From Roseovarius pelagicus (GTDB lineage Bacteria; Pseudomonadota; Alphaproteobacteria; Rhodobacterales; Rhodobacteraceae): a stretch of 64,000 nt of DNA. Where the stretch lies: contig NZ_CP106738.1 in assembly GCF_025639885.1 (NCBI RefSeq), positions 2,852,001 to 2,916,000 of the forward strand, read 5' to 3'. The stretch's first letter is position 1, and every line of letters starts with the position of its first letter. Positions 26,870-33,757 of this stretch are shown piece by piece. A program made the translations under genes and the position numbers. The notes beneath the pieces were generated by a model. That model made no database searches, was not told where the DNA came from, and saw only the letters and a list, made by a program, of their open reading frames with translations.

Positions 26870-28042
26870 ATGAAAACCGTGGTGATCGCAGGTGCAGCCC
26901 GAACGCCTATGGGCGGCTTTCAAGGAGATTTCGACGGCACATCAGCCAGCCACTTGGGAGGGGTGGCAATCCGTGCGGCGCTTGATGACGCCCGAAGCTC
27001 CTCCGTGGACGAGGTGTTGATGGGCTGCGTATTGCCTGCAGGACAGGGGCAGGCTCCGGCGCGTCAGGCTGGTTTTGCTGCTGGCCTAGGTGATGATGTG
27101 CCTGCGACGACGCTGAACAAAATGTGCGGGTCCGGCATGAAGGCGGCAATGATTGCCTTCGATCAGATCGCGCTGGGTCATGCGGACACGATGATCGCGG
27201 GCGGCATGGAGAGTATGTCGAACGCGCCCTATATGCTGCCAAAAATGCGTGGCGGTGCCCGGATTGGCCATACAGAAGTGCAGGACCATATGTTCCTTGA
27301 TGGGTTGGAGGACGCCTATGACAAAGGCCGTCTGATGGGGACGTTTGCCGAAGATTGCGCCGAGGAATTTCAATTCACCCGCGAAGCACAGGATGCCTAC
27401 GCAATCGGATCGCTCGAAAACGCTTTGGCGGCCCAGTCCAGCGGTGCATTTGACGGTGAAATCGCCTCAGTCACTCTGAGCACGCGCAAGGGCGATGTGA
27501 CCATCGCGACCGACGAGCAACCGGCCAAGGCCCGTCCCGAGAAGATTCCGCAGTTGAAACCGGCCTTTCGCAAGGACGGAACAGTAACGGCGGCAAACGC
27601 TTCGTCCATTTCTGACGGTGCTGCGGCGCTTGTTCTTGCCTCGCAAGAAGCCGCACAGGCGCAGGCGCTGAACATTCGCGCCCGCATTCTTGGCCATGCA
27701 AGCCATGCACAGGCTCCGGGATGGTTCACGACGGCACCGGTGCCCGCTGCACAGAAACTTCTTCAGCGGTTGGGCTGGTCAGTGGATGACGTGGACCTGT
27801 GGGAAGTAAACGAAGCGTTTGCCGTGGTTCCGATGGCCTTCATGCACGAAATGGGCATTGCCCGTGACAAGATGAACGTAAATGGTGGTGCCTGCGCCTT
27901 GGGCCATCCCATTGGCGCCAGCGGCGCGCGAATCATGGTTACACTGCTGAATGCGTTGGAAAAGCGTGGCCTCAAGCGCGGGATCGCGGCGATCTGCATC
28001 GGTGGTGGAGAGGGAACCGCGATTGCAATCGAGCGTGACTAA
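26870..28042 (+). CDS. Acetyl-CoA C-acetyltransferase (thiolase)
   Basis: 390-residue thiolase. Catalytic residues are C86 (LNKMCGSGM), H346 (GGACALGHPIGASG) and C376 (CIGGGEG), close to the positions in the Zoogloea enzyme; NEAF is also present. It condenses or cleaves acetyl-CoA units in PHB synthesis or acyl-CoA breakdown. No phaB is adjacent. ATG 26870 is chosen since the upstream ATG 26837 adds 11 unconserved residues. A hairpin follows the stop. Confidence 0.93.
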   Translation: MKTVVIAGAARTPMGGFQGDFDGTSASHLGGVAIRAALDDARSSSVDEVLMGCVLPAGQGQAPARQAGFAAGLGDDVPATTLNKMCGSGMKAAMIAFDQIALGHADTMIAGGMESMSNAPYMLPKMRGGARIGHTEVQDHMFLDGLEDAYDKGRLMGTFAEDCAEEFQFTREAQDAYAIGSLENALAAQSSGAFDGEIASVTLSTRKGDVTIATDEQPAKARPEKIPQLKPAFRKDGTVTAANASSISDGAAALVLASQEAAQAQALNIRARILGHASHAQAPGWFTTAPVPAAQKLLQRLGWSVDDVDLWEVNEAFAVVPMAFMHEMGIARDKMNVNGGACALGHPIGASGARIMVTLLNALEKRGLKRGIAAICIGGGEGTAIAIERD

Positions 28043-28070
28043 CCTCATCTTTTTGCCATAAATATCCCGG

Positions 28071-28093
28071 GGTCTGGGGCCGCGCCCCAGTCC
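28071..28093 (+). terminator. GC-rich hairpin after the thiolase gene
   Basis: CTGGGGC and GCCCCAG (within 28071-28093) pair with a CGC loop; the flanks GG and CC extend it with one mismatch. It sits 28 bases after the thiolase stop. The form (strong G/C arms, 3-base loop) resembles the hairpin at 32751-32769, suggesting a repeat family used at gene ends. Confidence 0.55.
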
Positions 28094-28115
28094 GGCGCTC
28101 TAAGCAGGATACACC

Positions 28116-28574
28116 ATGCGCATTGATTATTCCGACATTTCCAAGACGCTTGCGGCCTTGACTGCGGGCGAAACGGATGAGGTCGCGTTGATGGCTACAA
28201 TGGCCTGCGAATTGCATCACGCGGATGATCGCTTTGACTGGACTGGGTTTTACCGTGTGACCGCGCCGGAAATGCTCAAGATCGGGCCATATCAGGGTGG
28301 ACATGGGTGCCTGCAGATCCCGTTTTCGCGAGGAGTTTGTGGTGCGGCGGCCCGAAGCGGAGAGGTCCAGCTGGTGGCGGATGTGCATGCTGTCGCCGAT
28401 CACATCGCCTGCGCCAGCACCACCCGCTCAGAGATCGTGTTGCCAGTGTGTGATGGGCAGGGACGCATGATTGGCGTGTTGGATATCGACAGTGACCAGC
28501 CTGAGGCCTTCACGCAAGAGGATGCCACAGAGCTGGCAAAGCTACTTGCTCAGGTGTTTGCTGGCGTGCGGTAA
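28116..28574 (+). CDS. msrC: Free methionine-(R)-sulfoxide reductase (GAF domain)
   Basis: 152-residue GAF protein matching fRMsr. The three active-site cysteines are C65 (GHGCLQIPF), C75 (RGVCGAA) and C99 (HIACASTTRSEIVLPV), aligned with C84, C94 and C118 of E. coli. It reduces free oxidised methionine using thioredoxin. It is cytoplasmic, small and usually single-copy. A hairpin spans its stop codon (28568-28587). Confidence 0.92.
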   Translation: MRIDYSDISKTLAALTAGETDEVALMATMACELHHADDRFDWTGFYRVTAPEMLKIGPYQGGHGCLQIPFSRGVCGAAARSGEVQLVADVHAVADHIACASTTRSEIVLPVCDGQGRMIGVLDIDSDQPEAFTQEDATELAKLLAQVFAGVR

Positions 28575-28587
28575 TAAATTTTACCGC
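28568..28587 (+). terminator. Stem-loop over the fRMsr stop codon
   Basis: GCGGTAA (28568-28574) and TTACCGC (28581-28587) form a perfect 7-bp stem over TAAATT. It includes the stop TAA at 28572-28574. It may end the fRMsr transcript before the regulator gene; no T-run follows. Confidence 0.45.
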
Positions 28588-28590
28588 CCC

Positions 28591-28617
28591 CATGAAAAAA
28601 TATTTGATTTTTTCATG
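28591..28617. promoter_or_regulatory. Perfect 11-bp inverted repeat upstream of the XRE-cupin gene
   Basis: CATGAAAAAAT (28591-28601) and ATTTTTTCATG (28607-28617) form a perfect repeat around ATTTG. Its outer half-site CATGAAA resembles CGTGAAA in the repeat that follows, so both may bind one regulator. As an AT-rich symmetric site ahead of a regulator, it is a good operator candidate; a terminator role is possible but the stem is weak. Confidence 0.5.
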
Positions 28618-28629
28618 GAATCGACGCAC

Positions 28630-28658
28630 CGTGAAATTCGTGTTGAAATTTTCACGAA
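28630..28658. promoter_or_regulatory. Nested inverted repeats just before the XRE-cupin start
   Basis: CGTGAAA (28630-28636) pairs with TTTCACG (28650-28656), and TTCGTG (28637-28642) pairs with CACGAA (28653-28658). The element ends 9 bases before the GTG start at 28668. The GTGAAA-type half-site is close to that of the repeat at 28591-28617. Autoregulation by the XRE-cupin protein is the simplest reading. Confidence 0.45.
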
Positions 28659-28667
28659 AGCATACCC

Positions 28668-29240
28668 GTGCATCAGAGTGATCCGACCAAACCGCGTACG
28701 CTGGGGGCCGATCTTCGGGCCTTGCGAAAGGCGCGCGGTGTTACGCTCAGTGATCTGGCAGAGCGGCTGGGGCGTTCTGTTGGGTGGCTCAGTCAGGTCG
28801 AGCGAGACCTGTCCGAAGCATCAGTTAACGACCTGCGCCATATAGCGGGGGCACTGGATGTGTCGGTGTCGCTGCTTTTTGGCCATACGGCGGCCCCGGC
28901 AGCTGAAGCGGGACACATAGTGCGCCGAAATGCGCGGCGACAAATCGGATCAGATGCGGCGGGATTGGTCGAAGAGTTGCTATCGCCCGATCTGACCGAT
29001 GATTTCGAAGTCGTACATTCCACGTTTGCGCCACACAGTCGTCGCGGCGAGATTATCGAGCGGCCGACGCAGGAGGTCGGATATGTCGTTTCCGGACAGC
29101 TTGACCTGATCATCTCGGGGCGTCCGTTCAGCGTTGGGCTGGGTGACAGCTTTCGAATCAAGAATGAGCCGTTTGAGTGGATGAACCCTTATGATGAACC
29201 TGCGGTGGTGATCTGGGTGATCGCCCCGCCGGTGTATTGA
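28668..29240 (+). CDS. XRE-family transcriptional regulator with cupin domain
   Basis: 190 residues: an HTH_XRE domain (residues ~12-70; LRALRKARGVTLSDLAERL, SVGWLSQVERDLSEASVNDL) and a C-terminal cupin (~105-185; RPTQEVGYVVSGQLDLIISGRPFSVGLGDSFRI). Such proteins sense a small ligand in the cupin barrel and control amine or amino acid catabolism. It starts at GTG 28668, and inverted repeats lie directly upstream. The genes after it (LysE, GFA, DMGDH-like) follow with tiny gaps, so they are probably its targets. Confidence 0.92.
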   Translation: MHQSDPTKPRTLGADLRALRKARGVTLSDLAERLGRSVGWLSQVERDLSEASVNDLRHIAGALDVSVSLLFGHTAAPAAEAGHIVRRNARRQIGSDAAGLVEELLSPDLTDDFEVVHSTFAPHSRRGEIIERPTQEVGYVVSGQLDLIISGRPFSVGLGDSFRIKNEPFEWMNPYDEPAVVIWVIAPPVY

Positions 29241-29247
29241 GGCGCGC

Positions 29248-29871
29248 ATGAGCTGGGAGGCATGGATCATGTTCGCAGTGTTCTGGGCGGTGTTTGTCAC
29301 CACGCCGGGGCCGAACGCGGTCAATTGTATCACAAATGGCATGACGATCGGGTTTCGCCGATCCCTGCCCGGCGTGGCTGCTATCCTGACGCAGGCGGCG
29401 CTGTTTCTCACGCTGTCGGCATTGGGTGTCACGGCCCTGATCACGACATCGCCGATCGCCTTTCAGATTGCCAAACTGATCGGTGCGGGGTTTTTGATCT
29501 ATCTGGGCATCCGCGGCTGGGTCATGGCCAAGACGCCGGCAAAGGTCACAGCGCGACCCGCCGGGTCGATCTATTGGCGGGCTTTTGCAATCGCCACAAT
29601 CAACCCCAAGAGCGTCGCAGGCTATCTGGCGGCGTTCAGTCAGTTCGTGCAGCCTGATGTGCCGATCTGGGACCAGATGTGGGTTATCTTTCCAACCGCG
29701 CTCAGCCTGACGGCGCTCAGCTACCTTGGTTATACGGCGCTGGGGGCCGGGTTGGGTATGGCTGCATTGGGCGCGGTCTTTAACGTTTGGCTGCGCCGCG
29801 CGCTTGCCGGTTGTTTCATCATTTACGGCGTGCTCTTGGGCAGCACCGCCGCACCTGTCGGGAGGATCTGA
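29248..29871 (+). CDS. LysE/RhtB-family exporter
   Basis: 207-residue inner-membrane amino-acid exporter with six hydrophobic segments. Family marks are FVTTPGPNAVNCITNGMTIG and IATINPKSVAGYLAAFSQF. It starts 7 bases after the regulator stop and ends 2 bases before the GFA gene. In this context it may expel excess glycine, sarcosine or homocysteine, or a substrate of the pathway; this is inference. Confidence 0.92.
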   Translation: MSWEAWIMFAVFWAVFVTTPGPNAVNCITNGMTIGFRRSLPGVAAILTQAALFLTLSALGVTALITTSPIAFQIAKLIGAGFLIYLGIRGWVMAKTPAKVTARPAGSIYWRAFAIATINPKSVAGYLAAFSQFVQPDVPIWDQMWVIFPTALSLTALSYLGYTALGAGLGMAALGAVFNVWLRRALAGCFIIYGVLLGSTAAPVGRI

Positions 29872-29873
29872 GC

Positions 29874-30251
29874 ATGACGAAGGGACAATGCTTGTGTGGG
29901 GGCGTCACGTTTGAAACGACTGCTGAGCCGAAAGGCGCCAGCGCGTGCCACTGCGGACAATGTCGACGCCAGTCGGGTCACGTGTGGGCCTCGGCCTACG
30001 TGCCAAAAGATACAATGCACATCACCGGAGATGTCACGTGGTATGCGTCGAGCGACACCGCAAAACGCGGGTTTTGTCCGACATGCGGTTCGTTCCTGTT
30101 TTGGGCCGCCGACGCAGAGAGCACCATCAGTTTCGCGCTGGGGGCGCTCGACACTCCGACGGATCTGAAAATGACGCGGCACATCTTTGTCGCGGACAAG
30201 GGCGACTACTACGACATTGCTGACGGGCTGCCGCAAGACGCGCGAAGCTGA
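29874..30251 (+). CDS. GFA-family (CENP-V/GFA) zinc protein
   Basis: 125 residues with the GFA zinc pattern: C6 and C8 (CLCGG), C25, C27 and C30 (CHCGQCRR), C68 and C71 (CPTCGS). The founding member is a glutathione-dependent formaldehyde-activating enzyme, but that activity has been disputed and most members are uncharacterised. Next to demethylating flavoproteins that release formaldehyde or a methylene unit, a one-carbon role is attractive. It begins two bases after lysE. Confidence 0.88.
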   Translation: MTKGQCLCGGVTFETTAEPKGASACHCGQCRRQSGHVWASAYVPKDTMHITGDVTWYASSDTAKRGFCPTCGSFLFWAADAESTISFALGALDTPTDLKMTRHIFVADKGDYYDIADGLPQDARS

Positions 30252-30294
30252 CGGACCGACACACGAGAACAACAAAGAATACGGAGACGAACCC

Positions 30295-32739
30295 ATGGCA
30301 GATTTCCCCACAACGGCCCGCGTGGTCATCATTGGCGGCGGTGTCGTCGGCACCTCGACGCTCTATCATTTGGCCAAAGGCGGCTGGAGCGACTGCGTGC
30401 TGCTGGAGAAGAACGAACTGACCGCAGGCTCTACATGGCACGCGGCGGGCAACTGCCCGAACTTTTCGACCTCTTGGGCGGTTATGAACATGCAGCGGTA
30501 CTCGTTGGATCTCTACTCGCGGCTCGAGGCCGAGGTAGAGTACCCGATGAACTATCATGTGACCGGTTCGATCCGGTTGGGCCACAGCAAGGAACGGATG
30601 CAGGAATTCGAGCGCGCGTGTTCCATGGGGCGTCATCAGGGCATCGAACTGAACATGATGAGTCTGGAGGATATCAAAAGCCGGTATCCGTTCATTGAAA
30701 CGCACGATCTGGCGGGTGGTCTGTGGGATCCGGCTGACGGTGATATCGACCCTGCGCAGCTGACACAGGCACTGGCCAAGGGCGCGCGTCAGATGGGCGC
30801 ACGGATCGAACGATTCTGCCCTGCAACGGGCGTCAGCCGCGATGGTGACGAGTGGATTGTGCATACCGACAAAGGCGATATCCGCTGCGAAAAAGTGGTG
30901 AACGCCGCAGGGTATTATGCGCAGCGTGTTGGCGAATGGTTCAAGCCGTTTGGCGGGCGCACCGTGCCGATGGTCACGATGAGCCACCAGTATTTTCTGA
31001 CCGAAGAGATTGGTGAGCTAAAGGACTGGACAGCAGAGCAGGGCCACAAAGTGCCGCTATTGCGCGATGTCGACAGCTCGTACTATCTGCGGCAGGACAA
31101 GAACGGCCTGAACCTAGGTCCGTACGAACGCAACTGCCGCGCCCATTGGGTGACGCCCGACGATCCGATGCCCGAAGATTTCAGCTTCCAGCTTTATCCC
31201 GACGATCTGGAGCGGCTGGAATGGTATATCGAGGATGCAATGGCACGGGTGCCGATCCTTGGTAGTGCCGGGGTCGGTCGGGTGATCAATGGCCCAATTC
31301 CTTACGCTCCTGATGGGCTGCCTCTGATTGGCCCCATGCCCGGCGTGACAAACGCGTTTGAGGCTTGCGTCTTTACCTTTGGGATCACTCAAGGTGGCGG
31401 CGCGGGCAAGGTCGCAGCGGAATGGGTCATGCATGGCGAGACCGAGCATGACATGTGGGCCGTCGACCCACGCCGGTACACTGACTACACCGATCAGGAT
31501 TACTGCCACGCCAAGGCGATGGAGGTTTACGGCCACGAATACGCAATGCATTTCCCGCAGCATGAATGGCCTGCTGGACGCGACAAGAAGCTGGGTCCAA
31601 ACGACGCACGCATTCGCGAATTGGGGGGCGTGATGGGCGCCTATAATGGCTGGGAGCGGGCAAACTGGTTCGCAAAGCCGGGCGATGATACGTCTGAGGA
31701 GGCAACGCACACATGGGGCCGCTCTGGCCCGTGGGAGGTACGCATCCGAGAGGAATGCGAGGCCGTCCGCGACGGGTGCGGTGTCCTTGATTTGCCGGGG
31801 TTCTCGCGGTTCTGGCTAACGGGCGAAGGCGCGGATGAATGGCTGCGCGGCTTTGTGGCAGGAGCGCTGCCAAGAATCGGGCGCATGAACCTCGTCTATG
31901 TCTCGGACAGCCGGGGTCGAATCAAAACCGAGATGTCATGTGTACGCCTCGCTGAGGACAGCTTTGTGCTGATTACGGCGGCCACAGCGCAATGGCATGA
32001 CGGCGACCTGATCCGACAATCGGTGCCCGAGGGCGTCGAGGTGAAGGAGACCACGACCGAGCGCAGCGCGCTGATCGTCACCGGCCCGAAATCGCGCGAT
32101 CTGTTATCGCCATTGACCGATGCCGATCTGTCGCTGGCGTGGCTTAGCCACCAACATTGCACCGTTGCGGGCAAGCCTGCCTTCCTCGCGCGGGTGAGTT
32201 TCGCTGGCGAGTTGGGCTGGGAAGTTCACGCCACCAACGATGATATGCCGGGTATTTACGATGCCATCCTTGATGCGGGGGCGACGCCCTTTGGTATGTA
32301 TGCGTTGAACGCTCTGCGGATCGAAAAAGGATACCGCACGTGGAAGGGCGATCTTTCGACCGATTACAGCCTTATCGAAGGGGGGCTGGAACGGTTCATC
32401 AAGTTCGACAAACCACAGGATTTTGTCGGTAAGGCGGCGTTGCTGGTGGAAAAGCAACAAGGCTCGAAGAAGCGGTTCGTGACGTTGCTCGTGGATGCAG
32501 ATGAGGCCGATGCGCCTTATATGTCGACACTCTGGCACGGCAATGACGTGGTCGGAGAAACCACTAGCGGCGCCTATGGATACCGTGTGAATGCCAGCAT
32601 TGCGCTGGGCATGCTGCGCGCCGATCTGGCGGAACCGGGCACTGAATTGGAAGTCGATATCTATGGTAAGCGCTGCCGCGCGGTGGTCCAGCCGGATCAG
32701 CCTCTGTGGGATCCGCAGAACGAGCGGCTTCGTGCCTGA
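30295..32739 (+). CDS. DMGDH/sarcosine-dehydrogenase-like flavoprotein (first paralogue)
   Basis: 814 residues: N-terminal DAO-type FAD domain (RVVIIGGGVVGTSTLYHLAK), with STWHAAG where H49 matches the covalent FAD attachment His of DMGDH; then FAO_M-like middle; then a C-terminal GcvT aminomethyltransferase domain (~residues 430-810) that in relatives transfers the methylene to tetrahydrofolate. The family removes a methyl from dimethylglycine, sarcosine or a similar N-methyl compound. Start ATG 30295 is used; upstream in-frame extension is not conserved. Paralogous to 33758-36208 but clearly diverged around the flavin (NCPNFSTSW against LIGQLRAGQ). Confidence 0.92.
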   Translation: MADFPTTARVVIIGGGVVGTSTLYHLAKGGWSDCVLLEKNELTAGSTWHAAGNCPNFSTSWAVMNMQRYSLDLYSRLEAEVEYPMNYHVTGSIRLGHSKERMQEFERACSMGRHQGIELNMMSLEDIKSRYPFIETHDLAGGLWDPADGDIDPAQLTQALAKGARQMGARIERFCPATGVSRDGDEWIVHTDKGDIRCEKVVNAAGYYAQRVGEWFKPFGGRTVPMVTMSHQYFLTEEIGELKDWTAEQGHKVPLLRDVDSSYYLRQDKNGLNLGPYERNCRAHWVTPDDPMPEDFSFQLYPDDLERLEWYIEDAMARVPILGSAGVGRVINGPIPYAPDGLPLIGPMPGVTNAFEACVFTFGITQGGGAGKVAAEWVMHGETEHDMWAVDPRRYTDYTDQDYCHAKAMEVYGHEYAMHFPQHEWPAGRDKKLGPNDARIRELGGVMGAYNGWERANWFAKPGDDTSEEATHTWGRSGPWEVRIREECEAVRDGCGVLDLPGFSRFWLTGEGADEWLRGFVAGALPRIGRMNLVYVSDSRGRIKTEMSCVRLAEDSFVLITAATAQWHDGDLIRQSVPEGVEVKETTTERSALIVTGPKSRDLLSPLTDADLSLAWLSHQHCTVAGKPAFLARVSFAGELGWEVHATNDDMPGIYDAILDAGATPFGMYALNALRIEKGYRTWKGDLSTDYSLIEGGLERFIKFDKPQDFVGKAALLVEKQQGSKKRFVTLLVDADEADAPYMSTLWHGNDVVGETTSGAYGYRVNASIALGMLRADLAEPGTELEVDIYGKRCRAVVQPDQPLWDPQNERLRA

Positions 32740-32751
32740 TAAATACCGGTG

Positions 32752-32768
32752 CCGGGCGTAGCGCCCGG
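32752..32768 (+). terminator. GC-rich hairpin after the first flavoprotein gene
   Basis: CCGGGCG (32752-32758) and CGCCCGG (32762-32768) pair with a TAG loop, 12 bases after the stop. It resembles the hairpin at 28071-28093 in shape and may lower expression of the downstream genes. Confidence 0.5.
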
Positions 32769-32796
32769 TATCCCCCCTTATTCCAAAGGTTCATCC

Positions 32797-33693
32797 ATGA
32801 CACAGATAACTCTTCTCGACGGCTCGATCGGGCAGGAGGTCGTCAAGCGTTCGGGCGATCGGGCGACGGTCCTATGGTCCACCAGCGTGATGATGGAGAA
32901 ACCCGGTATCGTGAGAGAGGTGCACACCGATTACTACGGCGCCGGTGCGACAGTGGCCACAACGAATACCTATGCCGTACATCGCGACCGCTTGACCAAG
33001 GTGAATCTGGAGGATCAGTTCGAGGCGCTCATCGGATGCGCACTGACCGAGGCCGAAACTGCGCGCGCGGCTGCGGGCGCAGGACGGATCGCTGCATCGC
33101 TCGGCCCGCTTGGGGCGTCCTACCGGCCTGATATATGCCCGCCGGTGGATGTGGCAGCCCCGCTATATGCCGAACTGGTGGCATTGATGCGGGCGCGTGT
33201 CGATCTCTTTATCATCGAGACGGTTGCATCACTGACCCACGCAGATGGCGCATTAACCGGATGTGCAGGATGTGAAAAACCTGTCTGGCTGGCAGTGACC
33301 GTGGATGATGACGACGGCACGGTGTTGCGGTCGGGTGAACCGCTGCGCGATCTCGCGGAGATCGTCGCGCGCCATACACCAGACGCGGTGCTGGTCAACT
33401 GCTCGCGCCCCGAAGCCGTCGAGGCGGCGTTGGACATAATCAAGGGGTTCGGTCGCCCGTTCGGGGCCTATGCCAACGGGTTCACCCGGATCAGCGATGG
33501 TTTCAAACAGGACAACCCCACCGTCGATGCGCTGGAAACACGTACCGATCTGGACCCTGCCGCCTACGCCGAGTTTTCGATGGGTTGGGTCGGGCAGGGG
33601 GCAACCATTGTTGGCGGTTGCTGCGAAGTTGGCCCGGATCACATTACCGAACTGGCCGCGCGACTGCGCGCCGCCGGCCACGAGATAGTCTGA
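32797..33693 (+). CDS. Homocysteine S-methyltransferase family protein (BHMT/MmuM-like)
   Basis: 298-residue TIM barrel. Zinc ligands are C202 (LVNCSRPE) and C275-C276 (GGCCEVGP), and the N-terminus LLDGSIGQEVVKR is typical. Family members move a methyl from a betaine, S-methylmethionine or DMSP to homocysteine, giving methionine. Lying between two DMGDH-like genes, it fits betaine demethylation: betaine to dimethylglycine here, then onward oxidation by neighbours. The methyl donor is not decided by sequence. Confidence 0.9.
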   Translation: MTQITLLDGSIGQEVVKRSGDRATVLWSTSVMMEKPGIVREVHTDYYGAGATVATTNTYAVHRDRLTKVNLEDQFEALIGCALTEAETARAAAGAGRIAASLGPLGASYRPDICPPVDVAAPLYAELVALMRARVDLFIIETVASLTHADGALTGCAGCEKPVWLAVTVDDDDGTVLRSGEPLRDLAEIVARHTPDAVLVNCSRPEAVEAALDIIKGFGRPFGAYANGFTRISDGFKQDNPTVDALETRTDLDPAAYAEFSMGWVGQGATIVGGCCEVGPDHITELAARLRAAGHEIV

Positions 33694-33757
33694 GGCGGTC
33701 GAGCACAACCGACGCTTTTACATTCCACGAATTCAGAGACATAAAGGACGACACGAA

